From assembly GCA_020630735.1 (NCBI GenBank), contig JAHDIP010000001.1, positions 26,967 through 90,966 on the forward strand: a stretch of 64,000 bases of DNA, read 5' to 3'. Position 1 is the first letter of the stretch, and every line of letters begins with the position of its first letter. The translations under genes were made by a program, and so were the position numbers. Positions 55,185 to 63,610 of the stretch are shown here, in pieces. The stretch comes from Saprospiraceae bacterium. Lineage in GTDB: Bacteria; Bacteroidota; Bacteroidia; Chitinophagales; Saprospiraceae. The notes beneath the pieces are model-generated. The model searched no databases. It worked only from the letters and a program-made list of their open reading frames with translations, and had not been told where the DNA came from.

Positions 55185-55844
55185 ATGATAGCTGCAAACT
55201 TAGTAACACAAAGTGTTGTTCCTTTACGAACATCAGATACAGGACAAGAAGCACTCAGCATAATGAGCGATTTTTATGTCAGACACCTACCGATTGTAAA
55301 CAATGAACAATTGCTAGGGCTAGTCTCTGAAGACGATATTCTTAATCAAGATATCGAAGAAGCTGTAGGTTCCTTTCAACTTTCGAATAATCATCCATAT
55401 ATCAACGAACAGGATCATTTGTACGAAGCATTACGAATGATGTACGAACACCAACTAACAGTGATTCCTGTAGTAGATAATGAAGGTAATTATATAGGAC
55501 TGATTACTCAAGAAGATTTACTTCGATATTTTGCCAATATTGGCTCTTTTAATGAGCCTGGTAGTATTATAGTTTTGGAAATGAGTAAACGAGACTATAC
55601 CCTTGTAGAAATAGCAAGAATAGTTGAGTCTGAAAATGCTGCCATCCTAAGTAGCTTTATTACTTCCTCTTTAGACTCTACTCATATTGATGTAACTATA
55701 AAGATTAACCGTCAAGAAATACAACGCATAAAAGCAGCTTTTGAGCGTTTTGATTATACAATAAAGGCATCTTTCCAAGAAGTAGAATATTATGATTCGC
55801 TAAAAGAGCGCTACGATTCTTTTCTTTCTTACTTAAATGTGTAA
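55185..55844 (+). CDS. CBS-pair protein with C-terminal ACT-like region
   Basis: 219 residues. Two CBS units cover about residues 1-120 (LVTQSVVPLRTSDTGQEALSIM with LPIVNNEQLLGLVSEDD; then YEALRMMYEHQLTVIPVVDNEGNYIGLITQEDLL). A C-terminal region (IIVLEMSKRDYTLVEIARIVE) resembles an ACT domain. CBS pairs bind adenosyl ligands such as AMP or ATP and regulate a partner. In Bacteroidota this protein often lies near nadK; here an MscS gene follows 206 bases downstream. It is cytoplasmic. Confidence 0.85.
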   Translation: MIAANLVTQSVVPLRTSDTGQEALSIMSDFYVRHLPIVNNEQLLGLVSEDDILNQDIEEAVGSFQLSNNHPYINEQDHLYEALRMMYEHQLTVIPVVDNEGNYIGLITQEDLLRYFANIGSFNEPGSIIVLEMSKRDYTLVEIARIVESENAAILSSFITSSLDSTHIDVTIKINRQEIQRIKAAFERFDYTIKASFQEVEYYDSLKERYDSFLSYLNV

Positions 55845-55924
55845 GTCACTAATTTTTAAAAATCAACAACTTACATATTGTAATATTGCTTAATTTTTTA
55901 TAAATTCCGTCTCTAAAAGAGACT

Positions 55925-55960
55925 AATTACACTTTAATCCGTCATTAAAGTGTAATTTAA
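55925..55960 (+). terminator. Terminator after the CBS protein gene
   Basis: AATTACACTTTAAT (55925-55938) pairs perfectly with ATTAAAGTGTAATT (55944-55957), 14 bp, followed by a T-rich stretch. It lies 80 bases after the stop codon. Confidence 0.82.
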
Positions 55961-56050
55961 TTTATGACCAAAAACGTAGTAACGAGTAAATAGTTAGTCT
56001 GTTATAAAATAGATACCATTATTTGGTCGGAACTTAAAGACAATTAAGCA

Positions 56051-57115
56051 ATGAATACAGTAATAGATATTATTCTTTCCTTTGGAGGAACCTTCTTTAC
56101 ACTTCTTTTTTTTATTCTACTTTATTACGGAGTTAGTTTCTTACTCAATAGACAAGGAAGAGGAAAGACAGATTGGCCTCTCATTCGTCAAATCACTCTC
56201 TTTTTAATCGTACTTATTGGTTTGATAGCTGTCATACTTGCTCTACCGATGAGCGATAGCCTAAGGGGACAAATCACTAGCCTTATAGGTGTAGTTATTT
56301 CGGCAGTGTTTGCATTGAGTTCTGCTACTTTTATCGGAAATATGTTAGCAGGCATTTTATTAAGAGCAATCGATAATTTTAGAGTAGGTGATTTTATTGA
56401 AATACACGACGATTTTGGACGAGTATCTGAAAGAGGATTATTCCATACAGAAATTCAAACAATCAATAGAAATTTAATTACACTTCCAAATCTTTATCTA
56501 GCGACTAATCCTGTAAAGGTAACTCGGTCTTCTGGTACTTTTATTTCTGCAGCCGTATCATTAGGCTATGATGTTAATCGTCTTAAGATCGAAAATTGTC
56601 TTAAAGAATCAGCCCAAAAAGCTGGCTTGAAAGATCCATTTGTTTTAATCACTGAGTTAGGCGATTTTTCTATAGTATATGAAATACATGGTTTGCTAGA
56701 TGATGTAAAAAGAGTTTTGACGGCTCGTTCTAGTCTTTATGGTCATATGATAGATACATTACACAATGCAGAGATAGAAATCGTTTCTCCAAACTTTATG
56801 AATCAACGACAGGTAGGAGATACAATATTTATTCCTAGAAAAGAACGAGTAAAAGTAGAAGAAACGACTTCTGAAGCACCCGAAGCCCTTATTTTTGACA
56901 AAGCCGATAAAGCGGTTTCTATCGAAAATAGAAAAGAAAAATTAGAAGAAATAGAATCTAAACTAAAAGGGCTAAAAGAAGAATTTGCCGCAGCTAAAGA
57001 TGATGAAGATAAAAAAGCTGAAATACAAGTTCGTATAGATCGTTGGGTGACAGTAAAAGAAAAATTGCTTACAAAACTTGATGATAAGATTGAAGAAATG
57101 AAAAAAGACGCATAA
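56051..57115 (+). CDS. MscS-type small-conductance mechanosensitive channel
   Basis: 354 residues. Three N-terminal helices; the pore-lining helix is GVVISAVFALSSATFIGNMLAGILL, then the beta domain with FRVGDFIEI, GRVSERGLFHTEIQT and LPNLYLATNPVKV. The C-terminal 100 residues are charged and form a predicted coiled coil (EKLEEIESKLKGLKEE) after a disordered linker, which is longer than in MscS of E. coli. It should release solutes on hypo-osmotic shock. It is monocistronic and has a strong terminator. Confidence 0.92.
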   Translation: MNTVIDIILSFGGTFFTLLFFILLYYGVSFLLNRQGRGKTDWPLIRQITLFLIVLIGLIAVILALPMSDSLRGQITSLIGVVISAVFALSSATFIGNMLAGILLRAIDNFRVGDFIEIHDDFGRVSERGLFHTEIQTINRNLITLPNLYLATNPVKVTRSSGTFISAAVSLGYDVNRLKIENCLKESAQKAGLKDPFVLITELGDFSIVYEIHGLLDDVKRVLTARSSLYGHMIDTLHNAEIEIVSPNFMNQRQVGDTIFIPRKERVKVEETTSEAPEALIFDKADKAVSIENRKEKLEEIESKLKGLKEEFAAAKDDEDKKAEIQVRIDRWVTVKEKLLTKLDDKIEEMKKDA

Positions 57116-57135
57116 ATTGTTGCATTGCTTTCAGT

Positions 57136-57174
57136 AAAAATAAGGTTGCTTGATAATCAAGCAACCTTATTTTT
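57136..57174. terminator. Bidirectional terminator between the MscS and YndJ genes
   Basis: A 19-bp perfect inverted repeat (57136-57154 with 57156-57174) includes AAGGTTGCTTG and its complement, flanked by A/T tracts, between convergent stops at 57115 and 57157. Its right arm lies within the 3' end of the YndJ gene. Confidence 0.93.
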
Positions 57175-58068
57175 ATTGAAAAAAAGATACCAACCAAATA
57201 GCGAAGGCAATGCAAAACCTATAGCATTCAGTGTACCATGTACAGCATACATCCACGGAATAGATAAAAACGAAATCGGTAATATATATCGTATTCCATA
57301 AAGGAAAGCTAAAGTCATACCACTTAGAAGAGCCAGCCCACCTAAACCCCAAAATAAGCCATACATCTGGTGTCTATTTTTCCAACCGATAATGATATGA
57401 CTTAAAGCCAAAAGCATACCTCCTCCGGCCATAACTACTACAGCTAACATTTCGATCCAACCGGAAAAACCAAACTGAGAAGTGGTAATACCAATAGCTA
57501 CTAAAGGCACTCCACTAATAATGGAAAGAATCATTGGTTTGGTAAGATAATTAGGAAAATAGTGCCCAAGCCAACTTCCCAAAAGTGGGACAATAAAACC
57601 TGCATAATGAAAGTGAACAGCAGTCAACAAAACTATGGTATAAGAAAAATCCATTGGTTGAAAACCTAGCCGATCAGATAAAGCCCAAGCAGCACCAATA
57701 GGTAAAAAAAGGTAAGCGGCGATGTACGAAAATGAAGATAAATCAATCGTTTTATTTTTTGGCCAATTACTGAGTTCTCTCAAAGCAATAATTGAGGTAA
57801 CTATAAGCCAAGGTAATGCAAACAAAGCGGCATAAAGTCCTTGTTCTACAAAAAAAGAAACCAATAAAAGAATCGAAGCACCCAAACCAATATATTGTAC
57901 ATTGCTTGCAATGCCAGATAGTTGCCAACACAATGGTACTAAAAATAGAGGAGCGGCTAAAAATAAAAGTTGTACATACGAAATTGTAAAAACCGAAAAG
58001 GGCAGCCACCTAAAAATCATCAAACCCCAAATGAAAGAACCGATAATTGTTGGAATATACTTTTTCAT
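57157..58068 (-). CDS. YndJ-family polytopic membrane protein
   Basis: 303 residues with about nine membrane helices. The family is recognisable from the FHYAGFIVPLLGSWLGH motif near residue 150 and the closing VHGTLNAIGFALPSLFGWYLF; conserved His residues sit inside helices. YndJ is a transporter-like family of unknown substrate. The ATG overlaps the stop of the DUF1990 gene by one base (TAATG), so they are translationally coupled, as expected for this pair. Confidence 0.8.
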   Translation of the reverse strand: MKKYIPTIIGSFIWGLMIFRWLPFSVFTISYVQLLFLAAPLFLVPLCWQLSGIASNVQYIGLGASILLLVSFFVEQGLYAALFALPWLIVTSIIALRELSNWPKNKTIDLSSFSYIAAYLFLPIGAAWALSDRLGFQPMDFSYTIVLLTAVHFHYAGFIVPLLGSWLGHYFPNYLTKPMILSIISGVPLVAIGITTSQFGFSGWIEMLAVVVMAGGGMLLALSHIIIGWKNRHQMYGLFWGLGGLALLSGMTLAFLYGIRYILPISFLSIPWMYAVHGTLNAIGFALPSLFGWYLFFNKNKVA

Positions 58069-58643
58069 TATAGAGTTATTTTATTAGATAACTCTTTCAT
58101 CGTTTGCATAGATTCCCGTACAAATGCTTTTTGATATAAACGTGCTACAGGATAACCCAATCGAACATACCAAACAGCAGGTTTTGAAAATGCTTTTATA
58201 TGGTAATAAACATCACCCTTATGATCACGTTCGATCCAAAAACATTCTTCGCCACATTCGATATGGTCAGGTAAAGTGCCATAAGCAAAACCAAACCTAT
58301 TTATTTCATCGAAGCTATAGACTATTTTCGCAGAGTTGGTCCACCAAAGCCCAAATACTTTGAACAATACAATAACTATGTTATTTTTTTGGAGTTTCGT
58401 AGAGCTAGGATATATTTTTGTCCATGGTAGTGGAAAATGTTGCCAAGATTCAAGAGCATTCTTTGCCCTGTCCCATACAGCTTTTCCATTACCTAGAAGA
58501 ATAGTATTGTGATCATTATCATATCCAATAACGACATCCTTCTTGGAAGCACCAACTTCGTCATAGCTGTAAGATTTAGAACATACAGTTTCTAAAAAGT
58601 GATCTAAGTACTTTTCCTTAGGAAAAGATATTGAAGCTTTCAT
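58068..58643 (-). CDS. DUF1990 family protein
   Basis: 191 residues. DUF1990 is marked by NRFGFAYGTLPDHIECGEECFWIE and FSKPAVWYVRLGYPVARLYQKAFVRESMQTM in short blocks. The family has a START/SRPBCC-like fold and may bind a hydrophobic ligand; no catalytic residues are assigned. It precedes YndJ with a TAATG overlap. An 11-bp perfect inverted repeat ends on the first two bases of its ATG, which could control initiation. Confidence 0.82.
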   Translation of the reverse strand: MKASISFPKEKYLDHFLETVCSKSYSYDEVGASKKDVVIGYDNDHNTILLGNGKAVWDRAKNALESWQHFPLPWTKIYPSSTKLQKNNIVIVLFKVFGLWWTNSAKIVYSFDEINRFGFAYGTLPDHIECGEECFWIERDHKGDVYYHIKAFSKPAVWYVRLGYPVARLYQKAFVRESMQTMKELSNKITL

Positions 58644-58672
58644 AATAGTGTTTTAGTGTATAACACTATTAT
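58642..58672 (-). promoter_or_regulatory. Hairpin abutting the DUF1990 start codon
   Basis: ATAATAGTGTT (58642-58652) and AACACTATTAT (58662-58672) form an 11-bp perfect stem with a 9-base loop. In the minus-strand transcript the AT of the ATG start codon is inside the 3' arm, so folding would hide the initiation site. It could equally be a DNA operator. Confidence 0.55.
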
Positions 58673-58710
58673 TGTTCAAAAGTTTCAATAATTAATGAAA
58701 GTTTGTCACT

Positions 58711-59445
58711 TTATAGAGCTTTTAAAGCGATAGGTTCTTTTTCTAAATTTTTTAAAAAAGTAAAAAGGTTAATTGATCTATCTAAGTTTAATTTCTTCTT
58801 AATTCGATAACGAGCCATTTCCACGCTTTTCGGATTAATGAATAGTATATTCGCTACATCTTTGACGGTAAGATTCATAGCAACAAATGAACAATGTTTA
58901 AATTCGTTAACAGTAAGAGAAGGGCAAAGAGAAGACAAATTTCTGTAGAAAGATGGATTGGTTTTTATAAACTGATAATTTAATTCTGTCCAGATTTCAT
59001 CTGAACTCAAATGATGATCTATTTGGTTTATCAACTTTATTAGGTATTTATCAGCTCCATCATTATTAATGATAGTTTTAAGTTGCTTTTTTATTTCATG
59101 GATAAACACGTTTCTTGAAGACATTTCAAGAAGTGTTGATATGATTTCTCTATCCTTTTCACTTAACAAAGAAGAAATCTCTTTTTTCTTGATATCTAAG
59201 GCTTCTTTCTGGCGCTTAATCACATTTATTGAAAGAGATAATTGTTCCTTCTGCTGCTCAATTATATGCAAAGCATATTCTAATTCTTTTTGCTGTCCAA
59301 GAATAGTTTTGTTGAGTTGTTGTAATGACAATAACAGTTTTTTTCTCAAATTTCGATAATAATAAATTACTATAGAAAATAGAATGCTTATTACCAATAA
59401 AATTGATAAAGCAAGGCCAGTGCTTAAATTTAATATTAAGTACAT
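58711..59445 (-). CDS. Membrane-tethered LuxR-type helix-turn-helix regulator
   Basis: 244 residues. An N-terminal membrane helix (GLALSILLVISILFSIVIYYY) is followed by a coiled coil (about 35-100) and a C-terminal LuxR-like DNA-binding region: LCPSLTVNEFKHCSFVAMNLTVKDVANILFINPKSVEMARYRIKKKL. It has no receiver or kinase domain. It resembles the C-terminal part of Bacteroidota TPR-HTH regulators, but without the repeats. Acting while membrane-bound, or after proteolysis, are both possible. A 10-bp perfect inverted repeat lies 34 bases upstream of its start, and the DUF1990/YndJ pair is next on the same strand. Confidence 0.75.
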   Translation of the reverse strand: MYLILNLSTGLALSILLVISILFSIVIYYYRNLRKKLLLSLQQLNKTILGQQKELEYALHIIEQQKEQLSLSINVIKRQKEALDIKKKEISSLLSEKDREIISTLLEMSSRNVFIHEIKKQLKTIINNDGADKYLIKLINQIDHHLSSDEIWTELNYQFIKTNPSFYRNLSSLCPSLTVNEFKHCSFVAMNLTVKDVANILFINPKSVEMARYRIKKKLNLDRSINLFTFLKNLEKEPIALKAL

Positions 59446-59839
59446 GATACGATATTTATGGACTAATAAAGCATATATAATCTATAATAATGTAATTATA
59501 GATTCTTCTATTTTCGTTGTTTTTCTATACTAAATACTTAAGATATCTAAAAGATTAGGAGGACGATCAAGTAAGGTAGATTGATAAAAAATTACTACCA
59601 TAGTATTAGTTTATACTGTAGGATCATTTGGAAATGACTTGAGGTATGCAATAATAATGAAAAATAAGTACATATGAAATTTAACAATACTAAAACGCTT
59701 ACCCAAATACCCTTCAAAAACACTACATAGCTGCTTAACATTAAATAGTTGATAAAAAAAGATCTCATAGTCTTTTCTACGAGAATTTATGGAGAGAATT
59801 TTTAAAATTACCAAAGCAGATATTAAACAACTTTGTATG
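59446..59839. other. Spacer upstream of the HTH regulator and the beta-helix gene
   Basis: About 394 bases, AT-rich and divergent. It contains the inverted repeat at 59479-59504 and leads into the -7 element at 59840. A minus-strand frame of 93 codons (59611-59892) crosses it but has no support. Confidence 0.4.
59479..59504. promoter_or_regulatory. 10-bp perfect inverted repeat upstream of the HTH regulator gene
   Basis: AATCTATAAT (59479-59488) and ATTATAGATT (59495-59504) flank a 6-base centre, 34 bases from the regulator start codon on the opposite strand. The position and symmetry fit an autoregulatory operator. Confidence 0.5.
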
Positions 59840-59847
59840 TATATTTG
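59840..59847 (+). promoter_or_regulatory. -7 element of the beta-helix operon
   Basis: TATATTTG is an exact TAnnTTTG match. It ends 2 bases before the first in-frame ATG (59850), so transcription would start near 59854 and translation must use ATG 59868. Confidence 0.55.
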
Positions 59848-59867
59848 CAATGCAAAAAAATAAAAGA

Positions 59868-61637
59868 ATGGATCAAAATAAAAAAGACACAAAAAAGCAG
59901 CGGAGAAAGGTTCTTAAAAAAGCATTGGGAATAGACAAATTAAGTAAAACCACTTTAAAGAAACAACTAACAGCTAAAGACTTTGGAGCAAAAGGGGATT
60001 TTAGAATTGCTAAACAAAAAGGTGGTAAGTCTGAAGGTACAGGCAGCGATGACTCAACACAATTACAACTATATTTCGATCAAATAGGGCTTTCTAAAAA
60101 TGGCAATGTAGAACGATCTAAAAGCCTACATCATAGTCAAGTTGTTCGCATTCCAGAAGGAGTCTATCATATTACAAAGCCGCTAATTATTGGTAAAAAA
60201 GGGAAGTCAATAACAAATATCGTATTTGACTTTACTGGCTCTGTTATTCATGCCGCTTTGCCTAATAAAAGCACTTATGCATTGCAAATGATTGGTCTGA
60301 AAAACTGTGTCGTTAGAGGGTTGAAAATGCAAGCTAATGACTGCAGTGGTATGCTAGTAGATACGGCTTTACATAGTGGCTTCAAAGATATTTGTATATC
60401 AGCATCTGGCGATTATTGTTTCAAAGGTCAAGGCTATATTATGCGTTGTTCATTTGACAACTTTCATTTGGGTAACGCCTTTCATCTAGGTAATTTAGAA
60501 AATACGAAAGGCTTTATTTACGATGGTAGAATGCTAACAAGTGAGCACTTCTCAGGTTTAAGAGCTTGTACATTTTCAAACTTTTCGATTTCTGGTACCC
60601 GCAAAGGAGGAATGGAAATATTTGGGCACCCATCACCTAATGCTGAACAAACTCATATATATACAAATGGTTCATTAGTTTTTGACGCATTGAGTATAGA
60701 AGGTTGCGAACAAGGAAAAGCAATTTATGCCGAAGCTTGTCGCAGAGTTATTATTAATGGTATTTGGGGAGAACGTAATCATCCAAATGTACATGAAGAC
60801 TCTTGGACCTTTAATTTATGCAAAGATATTACCATAAACTCTATCCGCATTGGTAGCCATACTAAAGCGATTGGATTTGAAAATTGTGATAATGTAAGCA
60901 TTTCTAATAGTTGTAACTTGAGTAACATCGCTATTAGAGGTGTTGTTGATGGATTAATTTTGGATAATGTAGAATTCGAAAATAAAATTGGTTCTCGTAT
61001 CTTAAATCAAAACGGAGCGCCTACCGCCAATATTCATACTTCGATAAGAGGACTTCAGCTACGAAATGTAAAAGTAAAACAAGATAGATGGAAAAAAACA
61101 AATTATACTTATCCTACTACCTTGATGGTTCATGGACGTCCAGCAGATCAGCTAAATCTAGTTACACCTTTGGCATTATCATCTAGTCCAAATATCAAAA
61201 CAACAAATTGTACAGTTGATATATTACCTTCAGCAACTGAATTTTCGCCAATGGGTTATCTTCCTTCCGTATTGACTTGTACGGGTGAAAAAGACCCAGT
61301 CATTTGTTTTACAGTAGATACTTCTTCTTTTTATGAAGGCTCAAAAACAAATTGTATTTTATTGATGTGTATGAAAAAAATGTCAACGAAAGGTTCGCCT
61401 GTATATATGATGAACCCAATTGCTTGTACTCGTCTTGATCCTATTATTTATTACTATAACGACTGGATAATGATGGCGACTTCAATAGAGTTAAGCCCTG
61501 GTGAAAAAACAATAAAAGTAAAAATAAATCCAAAGGCTGCTCCAGCTGCAGGAGAACAGTTCTTGTTTGGTGGTGCATTTTTATATCAAGGAGATGCCAT
61601 AAAATTGCCTCATTATTTAAACGAACCAAGTGTTTAG
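59868..61637 (+). CDS. Beta-helix (pectate-lyase superfamily) protein without signal peptide
   Basis: 589 residues from ATG 59868; ATG 59850 adds six residues but lies before the predicted transcript start. After a basic N-terminus (KKQRRKVLKKALGI) comes TAKDFGAKGDF, the opening of PF12708 pectate-lyase/tailspike proteins, and VVRIPEGVYHITKPLII. Coils rich in N and I follow (NCVVRGLKMQAND, NGIWGERNHPN, FENCDNVSISNSC), then a C-terminal beta-sandwich. No hydrophobic signal peptide is seen, which is odd for such an enzyme; an RR motif is present but no h-region follows. The CBM9 lipoprotein gene overlaps it by 8 bases. The substrate is not known. Confidence 0.8.
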   Translation: MDQNKKDTKKQRRKVLKKALGIDKLSKTTLKKQLTAKDFGAKGDFRIAKQKGGKSEGTGSDDSTQLQLYFDQIGLSKNGNVERSKSLHHSQVVRIPEGVYHITKPLIIGKKGKSITNIVFDFTGSVIHAALPNKSTYALQMIGLKNCVVRGLKMQANDCSGMLVDTALHSGFKDICISASGDYCFKGQGYIMRCSFDNFHLGNAFHLGNLENTKGFIYDGRMLTSEHFSGLRACTFSNFSISGTRKGGMEIFGHPSPNAEQTHIYTNGSLVFDALSIEGCEQGKAIYAEACRRVIINGIWGERNHPNVHEDSWTFNLCKDITINSIRIGSHTKAIGFENCDNVSISNSCNLSNIAIRGVVDGLILDNVEFENKIGSRILNQNGAPTANIHTSIRGLQLRNVKVKQDRWKKTNYTYPTTLMVHGRPADQLNLVTPLALSSSPNIKTTNCTVDILPSATEFSPMGYLPSVLTCTGEKDPVICFTVDTSSFYEGSKTNCILLMCMKKMSTKGSPVYMMNPIACTRLDPIIYYYNDWIMMATSIELSPGEKTIKVKINPKAAPAAGEQFLFGGAFLYQGDAIKLPHYLNEPSV

Positions 61638-62694
61638 AAAGAAGCCTTTTCGAAAACTAATACAGCTTTGGATTTTTATATTGTGTATTAGTTGCACAGC
61701 GCAAGAGTCAGAATATCCAAGCGACTATCCAAAACATTATATCTGTTATCAAGCAAACCGTTTGGTGAAAATTGATGGTGATTTAAATGAACCTGATTGG
61801 GCTTTGGCGAAATGGTCCGATGATTTCGAAGATATAATAGGTGTTGAAATGAATACACCATTTTATACCACTAAAACCAAAATGCTTTGGGATGAAAAAC
61901 ATTTGTATATCGCTGCTGAGTTAGAAGAGGAACACATTTATTCAACCATCAAAAAACGAGATGCTCAACTATACAAAGAAAATGCGTTTGAAGTTTTTAT
62001 TGATCCCGACGGTGATCGACACCAATATATTGAACTAGAAATAAACGCACAAAATACCATTTGGGATTTAAAAATGTCTCGCCCTTACGAAGATGGAGGA
62101 AAGGCAAACTCTGCACTTGATATGCAATATTTGCAAACAGCAATTAAGCTAGTAGGTTCTCTAAATAATGCTAAGGATAAAGATAAAAAATGGATTGTCG
62201 AAATGGCTATTGCTTGGAAAGATTTAGAAATGTTAAAGCCTATAAGTGGTGAACAATGGCGAATGAATTTTGCAAGAGTACAATGGCTATATACTGTAGA
62301 AGAAAACATGTATAAAAAACAAGATGAAGTACACTATTGGACTTGGACTCCACAGAAAAGATTAAACATGCACCTACCAGAACATTGGGGTTTTGTACAG
62401 TTTAGTGAGCATAAAGTTGGAAAAAAAGAAGAACCATTTAAAATAGATGAAGACTATAATTTAAAACTTGTATTGATGGAAGTATACGAGCAACAAAAGA
62501 AGTATTTCAAAAAGAAAAAAATATTTTCAAACAACATAGAAGATCTCCCCTTGTCTAAAAAAAGTAAAAACGTATTAAAAGATAAGTTGAAAATTAGTGC
62601 TACAAAAAATAGCTTTACACTTCAAGCAACAGGAAAAAAAGATACATGGCAACTCAACCACTTAGGTCATCTTACTATAGTTAATTCAAATTAG
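61630..62694 (+). CDS. CBM9-like lipoprotein
   Basis: 354 residues starting at GTG 61630, inside the last 8 bases of the beta-helix gene. The lipobox LCISCTAQ (Cys22) anchors it. A CBM9-like domain covers most of residues 45-260 (VKIDGDLNEPDW, MLWDEKHLYIAAELEE, ENAFEVFIDPDGDRHQYIELEIN, MNFARVQW). The tail is Lys-rich. It probably binds polysaccharide on the cell surface and partners with the beta-helix protein. The same opening motif occurs in the DUF5916 protein at 30069. Confidence 0.85.
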   Translation: MFRKKPFRKLIQLWIFILCISCTAQESEYPSDYPKHYICYQANRLVKIDGDLNEPDWALAKWSDDFEDIIGVEMNTPFYTTKTKMLWDEKHLYIAAELEEEHIYSTIKKRDAQLYKENAFEVFIDPDGDRHQYIELEINAQNTIWDLKMSRPYEDGGKANSALDMQYLQTAIKLVGSLNNAKDKDKKWIVEMAIAWKDLEMLKPISGEQWRMNFARVQWLYTVEENMYKKQDEVHYWTWTPQKRLNMHLPEHWGFVQFSEHKVGKKEEPFKIDEDYNLKLVLMEVYEQQKKYFKKKKIFSNNIEDLPLSKKSKNVLKDKLKISATKNSFTLQATGKKDTWQLNHLGHLTIVNSN

Positions 62695-63466
62695 CAGCCA
62701 TTGTTTTAACAAAAAGACGACTAAAAATTGCTCCACGATGACTGACACCCTTTAGGGTAATTAATTTTATTTTTTTGGGATCTAAAGCTTCTAAATCTAC
62801 AGCCGAATCGTAGGGTATTACATTATCATCTGTACCGTGAAATATCGTAACAGGACACTTTACCATAGGTAAATAAAGGTCGTTTCTGAAACGAAACTTC
62901 ATCAAAAAACCTGGAATGATTGGAATGTAACGATTTTTCAAATCTAGCAGGCTAACATAAGGAGCAACTAATGCCAATTGTTGAGGATTATTATGAGCAG
63001 CTATATAAGAAGCCATCCCCGTGCCAATAGAATACCCCACAATCGCAATACGGTTTTCAGGATAACTTTTTTTCAAAAAATCATAGGCGATTTGAACATC
63101 AGCAAAGAGTTGTTCTTCTGACTTTAGTTGACCATCGCTTTTTCCATAGCTTCTATAGTCTACCAAGAATAGATCATATCCATTACCTTCCATCATTTGA
63201 GCCTGCCGAATACAGCGTCGAATGTTTCCCCTATTGCCATGCAAATACAAAATCGCTCCTTTTGCATTAGGTTCCTTTATCCAAAGGCAATTCATAAAAA
63301 CGCCCTCCTCTACTTTTAATTCAACTTCAATACCTGTTCTAAATTGATGCGATTGATCTATAGGATGAGGATGGAATATAATGCGGTCTTGTACAAAATA
63401 CAAACCTATACAAAGAATGATGTATACAAATACAAAAAAATAAGCTATTCTTTTTAACCACTTCAT
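62681..63466 (-). CDS. Alpha/beta hydrolase, membrane anchored
   Basis: 261 residues from ATG 63466 (MKWLKRI); the longer frame from 63568 runs through the dispersed repeat and is rejected. One N-terminal membrane helix (YFFVFVYIILCIGLYFV) is followed by a hydrolase fold: LYLHGNRGN, nucleophile Ser in GYSIGTG, Asp in HGTDDNVIP and His in GVSHRG. BEM46-like proteins of this type are anchored facing the periplasm. Its 3' end overlaps the convergent CBM9 gene by 14 bases. The repeat copy B lies 45 bases upstream of its start. Confidence 0.9.
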   Translation of the reverse strand: MKWLKRIAYFFVFVYIILCIGLYFVQDRIIFHPHPIDQSHQFRTGIEVELKVEEGVFMNCLWIKEPNAKGAILYLHGNRGNIRRCIRQAQMMEGNGYDLFLVDYRSYGKSDGQLKSEEQLFADVQIAYDFLKKSYPENRIAIVGYSIGTGMASYIAAHNNPQQLALVAPYVSLLDLKNRYIPIIPGFLMKFRFRNDLYLPMVKCPVTIFHGTDDNVIPYDSAVDLEALDPKKIKLITLKGVSHRGAIFSRLFVKTMAANLN

Positions 63467-63510
63467 ACGAATGATGGATTGTTCCTGAAAAGGGCTAATA
63501 TATTGTAAAC

Positions 63511-63610
63511 TATACTGAAACCAAAATGATTTTCGGATTACCAAACGTTTAAAGCTACTGAAAATCAAACGATGGCAACAGATGATGTTCCAATAACCGA
63601 ATACCGGATA
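63511..63610 (-). repeat. Dispersed non-coding repeat, copy B
   Basis: The reverse complement of 63511-63569 matches 6646-6704 at 51 of 59 positions, ungapped; weaker similarity extends to about 63610. It lies upstream of the alpha/beta hydrolase in the same orientation to its gene as copy A is to the TlpA-like gene. Confidence 0.8.

Noticed and set aside
59611..59892. A 93-codon minus-strand frame
   Set aside because: It overlaps the promoter and start of the beta-helix gene, has no homologue I know and is Phe/Ile/Tyr-rich as expected from AT-rich non-coding DNA.
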